Part shown: positions 34,592 to 43,077 of the stretch, piece after piece | Layout of the letters: each line of letters opens with the position of its first letter | Numbering within the stretch: the first letter of the stretch is position 1 | Assembly: GCF_000297395.2 (NCBI RefSeq) | Contig: NZ_HF570108.1 | Coordinates: 1,744,125-1,808,124 of the forward strand | Direction of reading: 5' to 3' | Length of the DNA: 64,000 bases | Origin: Micromonospora lupini str. Lupac 08 | Lineage (GTDB): Bacteria > Actinomycetota > Actinomycetes > Mycobacteriales > Micromonosporaceae | Notes under the pieces: model-generated | The model's input: the letters and a program-made list of their open reading frames with translations, nothing else | Told to the model about the DNA's origin: nothing | The model's database searches: none | Made by a program: the position numbers and the translations under genes

Positions 34592-35010
34592 GTTCGACGA
34601 TCCACAACATCAGCTTCGACTGCCGCGACACGTACGCCCTTGCCGGTTTCTGGTCGCAGGTCTTCGAGTGCCCCCGGCATCCCGACGACTTCCCGGGCGA
34701 CCCGGAGGCGATGCTCCTGCCGCCGGGCGGACCGGAGGTGCTGTTCATCGCCGTGCCCGAGGGCAAGGCGGTGAAGAACCGACTGCACCTGGACCTGGAA
34801 CCGGCCGACCGGTCCCGGGCCGACGAGGTCGAACGGCTGCTCGGCATCGGCGCGACACTCGTCGCCGATCAGGTCGGCCCGACCGGCGGCGGTTGGGTGG
34901 TGCTCGCCGACCCGGAGGGCAACGAGTTCTGCGTGCTCGGCAACGCCGCCGAGCGAGCGGCGGCAGCGGCGGCGCGGGCCGCGGCGACGGGTACGGGCGA
35001 GCCGGTCTAG
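34588..35010 (+). CDS. VOC (glyoxalase-like) protein 2
   Basis: A 140-residue paralogue of the preceding protein: NISFDCRDTYALAGFWSQVF, RLHLDLEPADRSRADEVERL and GWVVLADPEGNEFCVLGNAA align almost position by position, so the pair arose by tandem duplication. It ends in an Ala-rich tail. GTG 34588 overlaps the upstream stop (GTGA) and CTGGAGG precedes it. The pair could form a heterodimer, since VOC sites are often built from two chains. A strong hairpin follows. Confidence 0.8.
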   Translation: MSSTIHNISFDCRDTYALAGFWSQVFECPRHPDDFPGDPEAMLLPPGGPEVLFIAVPEGKAVKNRLHLDLEPADRSRADEVERLLGIGATLVADQVGPTGGGWVVLADPEGNEFCVLGNAAERAAAAAARAAATGTGEPV

Positions 35011-35027
35011 GCACTGCCGCCTCGGAT

Positions 35028-35068
35028 CCCGTCCCGCCGCCCCATGATCGACGGGGCGGCGGGACGGG
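35028..35068 (+). terminator. Terminator after the VOC pair
   Basis: A 16-bp perfect stem (CCCGTCCCGCCGCCCC and its complement) with a 9-nt loop, followed by TT. Confidence 0.75.
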
Positions 35069-35125
35069 TTGCCGTCGTGTTAGATGAGCGGCCACAGCAG
35101 CCAGAAGAAGAATGTGTGGGCAGAC

Positions 35126-35629
35126 ATGGACACGACGGCGACCGAGCCGGTGCGGGCGTACCTCACCGCTACCGGTGAGCGGCTTCGGGCCGACGGCTGC
35201 GAGGTGCGCACCGAGGACTGGGGCGGCGTACCGGTGCTGATCGGCCACCGGGGCGACTTCCGGATGCGGTGGATGGCGACCAAGCTGCACCTGTTCACGG
35301 TCGCGGCGCCGACGACGCTTGTCACGGCGGACGCCCTGCAGAGGTTCACCGCCACGGCGATGGACTACGTGTTGGCCCGCAAGGGGCAGCTGCGGGGCTT
35401 CCAGAACGGCGTGGCCGTGTTCCCCGCCCTGGTCGGCACCCAGGTCGACCCGGCGGCCTCGGCGTGGGCGCAGGGGAGCCAGCAGGTGAAGTTCGCCGCG
35501 GTGGCCCGACCGGTGGCGGTGGAGGCCGGCAGCGGCACGGCCAGCGCGTACCGCGGCAACCCGGCGCTCGGCTTCATCTACGCGGCCCACCTGCGGAGCA
35601 AGCTGAACGCGTACTTTCCGACGGCCTGA
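35126..35629 (+). CDS. Conserved hypothetical protein
   Basis: A 167-residue soluble protein with no recognised motif. It reads as an alpha/beta domain: VRAYLTATGERLRADGCEVR, VPVLIGHRGDFRMRWMATKL, HLFTVAAPTTLVTADALQRF and a Tyr/Phe-containing C-terminus GNPALGFIYAAHLRSKLNAY. Similar-looking short proteins occur in Streptomyces and Micromonospora without assigned roles. The ribosome-binding site is weak for either ATG 35126 or an in-frame ATG at 35084; the shorter start is chosen because the longer N-terminus (Ser/Gln/Lys) is unlike the rest. It is monocistronic, between two hairpins. Confidence 0.6.
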   Translation: MDTTATEPVRAYLTATGERLRADGCEVRTEDWGGVPVLIGHRGDFRMRWMATKLHLFTVAAPTTLVTADALQRFTATAMDYVLARKGQLRGFQNGVAVFPALVGTQVDPAASAWAQGSQQVKFAAVARPVAVEAGSGTASAYRGNPALGFIYAAHLRSKLNAYFPTA

Positions 35630-35654
35630 GCCGGAGCGACCGTGGCGTACGGCG

Positions 35655-35688
35655 AGGCCCCGGTCACCCTGAAGGGTGGCCGGGGCCT
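35655..35688. terminator. Bidirectional terminator hairpin
   Basis: AGGCCCCGGTCACCCT pairs with AGGGTGGCCGGGGCCT with one G-T mismatch (16-bp stem). It sits between the convergent hypothetical genes ending at 35629 and 35703. Confidence 0.7.
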
Positions 35689-35702
35689 CGGTCGTGCACG
35701 GG

Positions 35703-36527
35703 TCAGGAGCGCTGCTCGACCTGGCCCCGGATGGTGACGAACTCGGCCTTCGTCTCCTCGGCCGACTTGAAGTACATGACCACCAGGCCCACGCTGCCCC
35801 GGTCGGCCCAGACGCAGACGCCGAGCGGCACTCCGTCGGTCTTGCCGTCGCCGCAGCGCGCGTCGCCGCCCAGCGGGCCGGCCTCGACCGCCGCCATGTT
35901 GGTCACCGTCAGCTCGCTGGAGAGCCCGGTCACGGCCTCGTCCAGCTCCTTCTTCGGGTCGGCCATCACGCCGGAGACCGCCGCGATCATGATGAGGTCC
36001 TGCTTGGTCGGGTCGCCGTAGAAGGCGCCGACCGCGCTGGTCTCGTTCTGCACCTCGGCCTTCATCTCGGTGACCATCTGGTCGGCGGCCTTCTGCAACT
36101 GCGGGTCGGTGTTCTTCGCCCGACCGGCGAGGGTGGCCGGCGCGACCACCCGGGTCTTGGTGGCGTCGACGACGTCGCCCACCTCGTCCTTGACCGCGAA
36201 CCAGGTGATCGCCGCGCCGCCGAGGCAGAGCACGAGCACCACTGCCAGCACGATCAGGATGATCTTGCCGACGTTCGACTTCTTCGCCGGCGGCGGGCCG
36301 CCGAACTGGTTCGGGGCTCCGTACGGCTGGCCCGGCTGCGCCGGCGGGAAACCCTGCTGCTGCGGCGGCGGCCAACCGCCGGGCTGCTGCGGCTGGCCCT
36401 GCTGCGGCTGGCCCTGCTGCGGCGGCGACCAGCCACCGGGCTGCTGCGGCGCTGCCGGCTGGCCGGGCTGCTGCGGGGGAGGGGAATCGTGCGGCGGGCC
36501 GAAGGGGTTGGCCGGCGGCTGGGACAT
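35703..36527 (-). CDS. Gln/Pro-rich single-span membrane protein
   Basis: A 274-residue protein. Residues 1-82 are low complexity (repeats of QPQQGQPQQPGGW type), followed by a basic stop and one membrane helix at about 88-112 (VGKIILIVLAVVLVLCLGGA). An outer domain of about 160 residues follows, with one Cys pair (DARCGDGKTDGVPLGVCVWA) and no known motif. This is a common actinobacterial architecture, a disordered cytoplasmic tail with an outer domain, of unknown function. GGAG precedes ATG 36527. The gene is downstream of fadB but separated by a strong terminator. Confidence 0.7.
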   Translation of the reverse strand: MSQPPANPFGPPHDSPPPQQPGQPAAPQQPGGWSPPQQGQPQQGQPQQPGGWPPPQQQGFPPAQPGQPYGAPNQFGGPPPAKKSNVGKIILIVLAVVLVLCLGGAAITWFAVKDEVGDVVDATKTRVVAPATLAGRAKNTDPQLQKAADQMVTEMKAEVQNETSAVGAFYGDPTKQDLIMIAAVSGVMADPKKELDEAVTGLSSELTVTNMAAVEAGPLGGDARCGDGKTDGVPLGVCVWADRGSVGLVVMYFKSAEETKAEFVTIRGQVEQRS

Positions 36528-36622
36528 CAGTCAGCTCCAGGATCGGGGTGCGAAGCGCGTGATCCTAACCCGGTGACCGCTCCGACGCCGTCCCCGCCCA
36601 GGTCCCGCCCGTCAGAAACGAC

Positions 36623-36662
36623 GCGGTGGTCGGCACGTCCTTTCTGGACGGCCGACCACCGC
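36623..36662 (-). terminator. Terminator of the fadB/fadA operon
   Basis: GCGGTGGTCGGC pairs with GCCGACCACCGC and is extended inward by CGTCC/GGACG with one bulged A and a TTTCT loop: 17 paired bases. It lies 23 nt beyond the fadB stop. Confidence 0.8.
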
Positions 36663-36684
36663 GACGGTGGCGCTGCGATCTTTG

Positions 36685-38754
36685 TCAGGCGGGCAGGCTC
36701 GCCGCCCCGCGCGGCAGGAACCGCTTGCCGGTGACCCGCTCGCTGGTGCCGGACCGGTCCAGGTACGGCGTGACACCGCCCAGGTGGAACGGCCAACCGG
36801 CGCCCAGGATCATGCACAGGTCGATGTCCTGCGCCTCGGCGACCACACCCTCGTCAAGCATCAGCCGGATCTCCTGCGCGAGCGCGTCGAGCGCGTTCTG
36901 GCGGACCTGCTCGGCGGTCAGCGGCTGGTCACCGACGACGAGCAGCGTGGCCACCTCGTCGTTGACCTGGTCGTCGACCACGATCGGCTTACCCGAGTCG
37001 GCGATCCGCTTGAGGTTCTCGCTGACACCGAACCGGTCCGGGTACGCGGTGTGCAGGGTGCCGCCCACGTGGTACGCGACGGCCGGCCCGACGAGCTGGA
37101 GCAGGGCGAGCGGACGCATCGGCAGGCCCAGCGGGTCCAGTGCGCTGTTCGCCACGTCCAGCGGGGTGCCGGCGTCGACGGCGGCGAAGACGGTGCCCAG
37201 GAAGCGGGTGAGCAGCCGGTTCACCACGAACGCCGGAGCGTCCTTGACCAGCACGCTCGACTTCTTGAGCTGCTTGCCGACCGCGAACGCGGTCGCCAGG
37301 GTGGCGTCGTCGGTGCGCTCGCCCCGGACGATCTCCAGCAACGGCAGCACGGCCACCGGGTTGAAGAAGTGGAAGCCGACCACCCGCTCCGGGTGCTCCA
37401 GCTCGGCGGCCATCTCGGTGATGGACAGCGAGCTGGTGTTGGTGGCGAGCACCGCCTCCGGGGAGACGATCTTCTCCAGCTCGGCCCAGACCTGCTTCTT
37501 GACGCCCAGGTCCTCGAAGACCGCCTCGATGACGAAGTCGGCGTCCGCGAAGGCGCTCTTGTCGACGGTGCCGCTGACCAGGCCGTACAGCTTGGCGGCG
37601 GTGCCCTTGTCCATCCGGCCCTTGGTGACGGCCTTCTCGATCTGGGTGTGCACGTAGCCGACGCCCTTGTCCACCCGGGACTGGTCCAGGTCGGTCATGA
37701 CGACCGGCACCTGGAGGCGGCGGGCGAACAGCAGCGCCAACTGGCTGGCCATCAGGCCGGCGCCGACGATGCCGACCTTGGTGACCGGGCGGGCCAGGCC
37801 CTTGTCCGGTGCGCCGGCCGGCCGCTTGGCCCGCCGCTGCACCAGGTCGAACGCGTACAGGCCGCTGCGCAGCTCCTCGGAGAAGACCAGGTCCGCGAGG
37901 GCCTCGTCCTCGGCGGCGGTGCCGGCGGCGAAGTCGCCGTCCTTCGCCGTCTCCAGCAGGTCGAGCGCCTTGTACGCGGCCGGGACCGCGCCGTGCAGCC
38001 GCTGGTTCAGCGTCTCGCGGGCGAAGTAGAGCACACCCGCCCACATGTCCTTGTCGACCTCGGGCCGGGTCACGGTGACCTGACCGCGGACGACCCCGGC
38101 GGCCCACTCCAGGGACCGCTCCAGGAAGTCGGCCGGCTCCAGCAGCACGTCCGCGATGCCCATCTCGGCAGCCTGCTTCGGCTTGAGCATCTTGTTCTGC
38201 ATGAGCGGGTTCTGGATGATCACCTGAGTGGCGGCGGGGATGCCGATCAGGTTCGGCAGGAGCTGCGTGCCGCCCCAGCCGGGCACCAGACCGAGCGACA
38301 CCTCGGGCAGGGCGAGCGCCGCCGCGCCACCGGAGAGCGTCCGGTAGTGGCAGTGCAGCGCCAACTCCAGGCCGCCGCCCATGGCCGCGCCGTTGACGAA
38401 CGCGAACGTGGGCACGGTGCTCTCCCTGAGCCGGGCGAAGACCCGGTGGCCGAGCCGGCCGATCTCCAGCGCCTGAGCGCGGTCGGCGAGCTGCGGCAGG
38501 CCCACGATGTCCGCGCCGACGCAGAAGATGTACGGCTTGCCGGTGACCGCGATGAACGCCGGGTCGGCGGCGAGCGCGGCCGTGATGGCCTCGTCCAGGC
38601 TGGTCAGACCGGCGGGACCGAAGGTGTTCGGCTTGGTGTGGTCGAAGCCGTTGTCCAGGGTGATCAGGGCGGCGGGGCGGTCCAGCCCCGGCACGGTCAC
38701 CGAGCGCAGCAGCGCCCGGGTGACGACCTCGTTCGGTGCGGCGAGCGCGCTCAC
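36685..38754 (-). CDS. fadB: Fatty-acid oxidation enoyl-CoA hydratase / 3-hydroxyacyl-CoA dehydrogenase
   Basis: A 689-residue bifunctional protein. The N-terminal crotonase half has FCVGADIVGLPQL and the oxyanion segment NGAAMGGGLELALHCH. The C-terminal half has the NAD-binding VGIVGAGLMASQLALLFARR near residue 327, ATNTSSLSITEM and the catalytic VVGFHFFNPVAVLPLLEIVR. It performs hydration and oxidation steps of beta-oxidation as the alpha subunit partner of the thiolase encoded upstream. GTG 38754 overlaps the fadA stop (GTGA), so the subunits are co-translated. Confidence 0.93.
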   Translation of the reverse strand: MSALAAPNEVVTRALLRSVTVPGLDRPAALITLDNGFDHTKPNTFGPAGLTSLDEAITAALAADPAFIAVTGKPYIFCVGADIVGLPQLADRAQALEIGRLGHRVFARLRESTVPTFAFVNGAAMGGGLELALHCHYRTLSGGAAALALPEVSLGLVPGWGGTQLLPNLIGIPAATQVIIQNPLMQNKMLKPKQAAEMGIADVLLEPADFLERSLEWAAGVVRGQVTVTRPEVDKDMWAGVLYFARETLNQRLHGAVPAAYKALDLLETAKDGDFAAGTAAEDEALADLVFSEELRSGLYAFDLVQRRAKRPAGAPDKGLARPVTKVGIVGAGLMASQLALLFARRLQVPVVMTDLDQSRVDKGVGYVHTQIEKAVTKGRMDKGTAAKLYGLVSGTVDKSAFADADFVIEAVFEDLGVKKQVWAELEKIVSPEAVLATNTSSLSITEMAAELEHPERVVGFHFFNPVAVLPLLEIVRGERTDDATLATAFAVGKQLKKSSVLVKDAPAFVVNRLLTRFLGTVFAAVDAGTPLDVANSALDPLGLPMRPLALLQLVGPAVAYHVGGTLHTAYPDRFGVSENLKRIADSGKPIVVDDQVNDEVATLLVVGDQPLTAEQVRQNALDALAQEIRLMLDEGVVAEAQDIDLCMILGAGWPFHLGGVTPYLDRSGTSERVTGKRFLPRGAASLPA

Positions 38755-39944
38755 TTAGCTCCCTCCCAGTGCGGGTTCTCCCAGATGACCGTGCCGCCCA
38801 TGCCGATGCCGATGCACATCGCTGTCACGCCGTAGCGGACCTCGGGGTGCTCGGCGAACTGGCGGGCCAGCTGGGTCATCAGCCGTACGCCCGACGACGC
38901 GAGGGGGTGTCCGATGGCGATCGCGCCGCCCCACGGGTTGACCCGCGGGTCGTCGTCGGCGATGCCGAAGTGGTCGAGGAAGGCGAGCACCTGCACGGCG
39001 AACGCCTCGTTCAGCTCGAACAGGCCGATGTCGTCGATGCTGAGCCCGGCCAGGCGCAGGGCCTTCTCCGTCGACGGGATCGGGCCGACGCCCATCACCT
39101 CCGGCTCCACCCCGACGAAACCGAACGACACCAACCGCATGGCGATCGGCAGGCCCAGTTCGCGGGCGGTGGCCTCGTCGGCGAGCAGGCTCGCGGTGGC
39201 GCCGTCGTTCAGGCCCGCCGCGTTGCCCGCGGTGACCTTGCCGTGCGGGCGGAACGGGGTCTTCAGGGTGGCCAGCTTCTCCAGCGACGTGTCGCGGGGC
39301 GCCTCGTCCACTCCGGCCAGTCCCCAGCCACCCTCGGCGTCGCGGATGGCCACCGGCACCAGGTCGTCCTGAAGCTTGCCGTTGGCGTACGCCTTCGCCG
39401 TCTTCTGCTGCGAGGCGAGCGCGAACGCGTCGGTGCGCGCCTTGGTGATGTGCGGGACCAGGTCGTGCAGGTTCTCCGCGGTGGCGCCCATGACCAGCGC
39501 CGACGGGTCCACCAGCTTCTCCGCGATGATGCGCGGGTTGGGGTCGACGCCCTCACCCATCGGGTGGCGGCCCATGTGCTCGACGCCGCCGGCGATGGCG
39601 ACGTCGTACGCGCCCATGGCGATGCCGCTGGCCACGGTGGTCACGGCGGTCATCGCGCCGGCGCACATGCGGTCGATGGCGAAGCCGGGAACGGTCTTGG
39701 GCAGACCGGCCAGCAGCGCGGCGGTACGGCCGATGGTGAGGCCCTGGTCACCGATCTGGGTGGTGGCCGCGATGGCGACCTCCTCGACCCGCTCCGGCGG
39801 CAGCTGCGGGTTGCGGCGCAGCAGCTCACGGATGCAGCGGATCACCAGGTCGTCGGCGCGGGTGTTGGCGTACATGCCACCCGCCTTGCCGAACGGGGTA
39901 CGGACGCCGTCGACGAAGACGACATCCCGAACTTCACGGGGCAC
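38751..39944 (-). CDS. fadA: Acetyl-CoA C-acyltransferase (thiolase)
   Basis: A 397-residue thiolase. The nucleophile Cys94 is in DRMCAGAMTAV, the second-half motifs NEAFAVQVLAFLDHFGI and GGAIAIGHPLASSG carry the catalytic His, and the C-terminal base Cys is in AMCIGIGMGG. It cleaves 3-ketoacyl-CoA in the last step of beta-oxidation. GTG 39944 has AGGAGG 6 nt upstream. A TAGCAT -10 candidate and an overlapping short palindrome lie about 38-53 bp upstream, suggesting control by a TetR-type fatty-acid regulator (inferred). Confidence 0.94.
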   Translation of the reverse strand: MPREVRDVVFVDGVRTPFGKAGGMYANTRADDLVIRCIRELLRRNPQLPPERVEEVAIAATTQIGDQGLTIGRTAALLAGLPKTVPGFAIDRMCAGAMTAVTTVASGIAMGAYDVAIAGGVEHMGRHPMGEGVDPNPRIIAEKLVDPSALVMGATAENLHDLVPHITKARTDAFALASQQKTAKAYANGKLQDDLVPVAIRDAEGGWGLAGVDEAPRDTSLEKLATLKTPFRPHGKVTAGNAAGLNDGATASLLADEATARELGLPIAMRLVSFGFVGVEPEVMGVGPIPSTEKALRLAGLSIDDIGLFELNEAFAVQVLAFLDHFGIADDDPRVNPWGGAIAIGHPLASSGVRLMTQLARQFAEHPEVRYGVTAMCIGIGMGGTVIWENPHWEGAK

Positions 39945-39979
39945 TTGAGCCTCCTAGCCGGACGGGCACGTTACCCCGG

Positions 39980-39985
39980 ATGCTA
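39980..39985 (-). promoter_or_regulatory. Candidate -10 (TAGCAT) of the fadA-fadB operon
   Basis: TAGCAT on the minus strand lies about 36 nt upstream of GTG 39944. It abuts the partial palindrome TTACTGGCGAGTAG (39983-39996 region), a plausible repressor site. Confidence 0.4.
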
Positions 39986-40052
39986 CTCGCCAGTAACCAA
40001 CCTGCCGCCCGCCCCCCGCTGTGGCACACCCCACACCGGAGAGCGGGGCGGG

Positions 40053-41378
40053 TCAGGGGATGGGGTTGGGGGACAGGGCCTGGGTCAGCTCGGGAGTCAG
40101 CAGGGCGATCTGCCACTCGCGGGCGTTGAAGCCGCGCAGGGTCTCCGCCACCGCGTCCTCGGTGACCTCCTCCGGCGGGCTCCACGCCAGACGACGTACC
40201 GAATCCGGGGTGATCAGATTTTCCGGGGGCAGGTTGTGCTCGCCCGCGATGCGGACCACCACCTCCCGGCAGCGGGCCAGGCGACCGGCCGCCACCGGGT
40301 CCCGCTCGGCCCACCGGTGCGGTGGTGGTGGGCCCTCCACCGCCGGGGTGGCCGGAAGCGCGTCGTCCGGCAGCTCCCGGGCGTCGTCGAGCGCGGCCAG
40401 CCAGGTGCGGGCCAGCCGGCGGACCGAGCGCCCCCCGAAGCCGGGCAGCGTCAGCAGCGTCTTCTCGTCCTTCGGGTCCAGCTCGGCCGCGGCGACGATG
40501 GCCGAGTCGGGCAGCACCCGGCCGGGCGCGGCGTCCCGCCGGGCCGCGATCTGGTCCCGGGCGTACCACAACGAACGGACCCGGGCCTGGGCCCGCGCCC
40601 CGCGCACCCGGTGGATGCCCGACGTGCGCCGCCAGGGCTCCGCGCGGACCCGGGGCGGCCGGGCGCCGGTCCGGACCAGCGCGGCGAACTCCTCCGCGGC
40701 CCAGGCCGACTTGCCCTGCCGGGTCAGCTCGGCGTCGAGCGCGTCGCGGAGGTCGGTGAGCATCTCCACGTCGAGCGCGGCGTAGGTCAGCCACGACTCG
40801 GGCAGCGGTCGACTCGACCAGTCGGCCGCCGAGTGGTGCTTCTCCAGGGTGAATCCGAGTAGCTGCTCGGTCAGCGCGGCCAGGCCGACCCGCTCGAACC
40901 CGGCCAGCCGAGCGGCCAGTTCCGTGTCGAACAACCGGCGCGGGCGCAGCCCCACCTCGGCGAGGCAGGCCAGATCCTGACTGGCCGCGTGGAGCACCCA
41001 CTCGGCCTCGCCGATCACCGCGTCCAGCGTGCTGAGATCGGGCAGCGGCAGCGGGTCGATGAGTGCTGTGCCGGCGCCCGCGCGGCGCAGCTGCACCAGG
41101 TACGCGCGCTGGCTGTAGCGGTACCCCGAAGCGCGCTCGGCATCCAGGGCGACCGGGCCGGTGCCCGCCGCGAACCGGGCCACGACCTCGGCAAGCTCGG
41201 CCGAGGTGGTCACCGGATCAGGGGTGCCGTCGCGGGGGGCGGTCAGCGGAACGGGCCCACCGTCGGTCGGGTCGGGCCCCTCGCCCGCCGGCTGCGGCTG
41301 GGCCGACGGCGGCTGCTGGGGTGCGTTTCCCGGGAGTTCTTCGGTGGGCCGACGGCGCAGGGGTGGTTCGTCGGTCAC
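40053..41378 (-). CDS. rnd: Ribonuclease D
   Basis: A 441-residue 3'-5' exoribonuclease. The DEDDy exonuclease residues are visible: VALDAERASGYRY (Asp, Glu), LHAASQDLACL (Asp) and YAALDVEMLTDL (Tyr, Asp). An HRDC domain follows (PLGFGG-like stretch LTLPGFGGRSVRRLARTW). The first 55 residues are a Pro-rich extension common in actinobacteria. It trims the 3' ends of tRNA and other RNAs. GTG 41378 has a TAGGGT hexamer 6 nt upstream and no ribosome-binding site, so it is probably leaderless. Confidence 0.9.
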   Translation of the reverse strand: MTDEPPLRRRPTEELPGNAPQQPPSAQPQPAGEGPDPTDGGPVPLTAPRDGTPDPVTTSAELAEVVARFAAGTGPVALDAERASGYRYSQRAYLVQLRRAGAGTALIDPLPLPDLSTLDAVIGEAEWVLHAASQDLACLAEVGLRPRRLFDTELAARLAGFERVGLAALTEQLLGFTLEKHHSAADWSSRPLPESWLTYAALDVEMLTDLRDALDAELTRQGKSAWAAEEFAALVRTGARPPRVRAEPWRRTSGIHRVRGARAQARVRSLWYARDQIAARRDAAPGRVLPDSAIVAAAELDPKDEKTLLTLPGFGGRSVRRLARTWLAALDDARELPDDALPATPAVEGPPPPHRWAERDPVAAGRLARCREVVVRIAGEHNLPPENLITPDSVRRLAWSPPEEVTEDAVAETLRGFNAREWQIALLTPELTQALSPNPIP

Positions 41379-41384
41379 CTGCCA

Positions 41385-41390
41385 ACCCTA
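41385..41390 (-). promoter_or_regulatory. Probable leaderless -10 element (TAGGGT) of rnd
   Basis: TAGGGT on the minus strand ends 6 nt before GTG 41378. The rest of the 203-bp gap to the protease gene shows only a TACGGT at about 41514 as a weak rightward -10. Confidence 0.5.
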
Positions 41391-41581
41391 GTGCGCGCCA
41401 GGATCCGGCGTGTGCAGCCGGTCCGGCGTGTGTCGGTCAGGTGTCCGTAAGGCGTCCTTTCGGATGCCGGACATCGGGGGAGACAAAGCCCTTTCGCGCA
41501 GGTACGGTCCATCGAGCCGCCGACCCCGCTCGGGTGATCCTGGGTCGTGGCCGCAAGCGAAAGACCACGGGGAAAGGCAAG

Positions 41582-42907
41582 ATGATCATGACGGCTGGCT
41601 TCGGTGCGGGGGACGCACGGCCAACGGGCGCCGAGCCTGACGACGTGAGCGGGCGGGCCGCCGAACGACCGGGCCCGCTGCCGCCGCGCATCGAACCGCA
41701 CCCGGAGGTCGGCGCCACCTGGCCCGGCGCACCGGGCCAGAGCGCCGAGCCCTCCGCCGCCGTCCCGGCGCCCCGTACCGGCTGGGTGGCCCCACCCAAC
41801 GCAGGCCAGTGGGGCGCCGCGCCCCAGGGGCCCCTGCCCGCCGGCCCGCACGCCACGACCGCAGCACCGGGCACGGCCGCCGCGCACGGCACCGCCGCAC
41901 CCGGCATGCCCGCCGCACACGGCACGGCCGCGCCGTACGCGACGGGGCCGGCGCCGTACGGCCCCGGGACGTACAACCCGGGCACTCCCACGTCCTACGG
42001 CGCTGGCGGCTACCCGCCCGCCGGTGACCTGGCCAGCGCGCCGCCGTTCGCCACCGCGGGTCACCCGGGCCAGCCCGGCAACCCCGGCCAGCCCGGCTGG
42101 CCGGGCGTCACCCCGCCCGCGCGACCCACCCGACGCCGGTGGCCGAGGGCGCTCGCCGTGCTGCTCGTCGTCGCGCTTGCCGCCGTGGCCGGACTGCAGG
42201 CGTACCAGCTCAACCGGCTCGACGACCGGCTCGCCGCCACCGACCGCAGGCTGGCCCAGGCCCAGGACGGCGACGGCACCCGCCTCGACGGCCTGGAACA
42301 GCGCGCGGACGCGCTGGAGAAGCAGGCCGGGGCCGCGTTCAACCCCGAGGCGGTGGCAAGCGCCGTGCTGCCAAGCGTCTTCCGGGTGCGGGCCGGTCAG
42401 TTCACCGGCACCGCGTTCGCGGTCGGCAAGCCGGCGGCCGGTGGCGGCACCAACCTGTTCACCAACTTCCACGTGGTCGAGTCGGTCTGGGAGAGCGGCG
42501 GCCGGCAGGTCTTCCTGGAGCGCACGGACCAGCGCTTCCCGGCCACCATCGTCAAGGTCGACAAGGCCAACGACGTGGCGCACCTGCGGGCGACGGGCAA
42601 GTTCACCGGCCTGGTCACCGCGCCCACCGCAGTGAAGTCCGGGCAGCAGATCATCGTCGTCGGTGCGCCGCTCGGCCTGGAGGACAGCGTCACGACCGGT
42701 GTGGTGAGCGCGTTGCGCGCCGCTCAGGGCGGCTCCGGCCCCGCCATCCAGTTCGACGCCCCGATCAACCCCGGCAACTCCGGCGGCCCGGTGATCAACG
42801 GCAGCAAGCAGGTGGTCGGCATCGCCACCGCCAAGGCTCGCGACGCCGAGGGCATCGGGCTCGCCATCCCGATCAAGGTCGCCTGCGACGGGTTCAAGAT
42901 CTGCTGA
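41582..42907 (+). CDS. Membrane-tethered trypsin-like serine protease
   Basis: A 441-residue protein. Residues 1-180 are a Gly/Pro/Ala-rich cytoplasmic tail; one membrane helix spans about 182-202 (ALAVLLVVALAAVAGLQAYQ); a short coiled coil follows (NRLDDRLAATDRRLAQAQ); then an outer S1C-type protease domain. The catalytic triad is His297 (TNFHVVE), Asp331 (NDVAHLRA) and Ser400 (NPGNSGGPVI). There is no PDZ domain, unlike HtrA. It probably cleaves envelope or secreted proteins. AAAGG precedes ATG 41582. The next gene has the same tail-helix-coil plan, suggesting a functional pair. Confidence 0.85.
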   Translation: MIMTAGFGAGDARPTGAEPDDVSGRAAERPGPLPPRIEPHPEVGATWPGAPGQSAEPSAAVPAPRTGWVAPPNAGQWGAAPQGPLPAGPHATTAAPGTAAAHGTAAPGMPAAHGTAAPYATGPAPYGPGTYNPGTPTSYGAGGYPPAGDLASAPPFATAGHPGQPGNPGQPGWPGVTPPARPTRRRWPRALAVLLVVALAAVAGLQAYQLNRLDDRLAATDRRLAQAQDGDGTRLDGLEQRADALEKQAGAAFNPEAVASAVLPSVFRVRAGQFTGTAFAVGKPAAGGGTNLFTNFHVVESVWESGGRQVFLERTDQRFPATIVKVDKANDVAHLRATGKFTGLVTAPTAVKSGQQIIVVGAPLGLEDSVTTGVVSALRAAQGGSGPAIQFDAPINPGNSGGPVINGSKQVVGIATAKARDAEGIGLAIPIKVACDGFKIC

Positions 42908-42910
42908 CCC

Positions 42911-42962
42911 GCGGCCCCGGCCGCTCGCGCCACCCGCGGCCCTCCCGGCCGCTCGCGCCACC
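42911..42962. repeat. 28-bp direct repeat with GC palindromes after the protease gene
   Basis: CGGCCGCTCGCGCCACC occurs at 42918-42934 and 42946-42962. Each copy is attached to a GCGGCC...GGCCGC palindrome, which may act as a weak terminator. Confidence 0.5.
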
Positions 42963-43077
42963 GACGGCCTTTCCGGCCGTCCCCGAACCGTCCGGGTCCT
43001 CGGCCCCGGACGACCCCGTCGCTGCATCCGGTCCGTCGCGCCTACCGGCGGAGGACCTGCTCACCTGGAGGAAGAAC

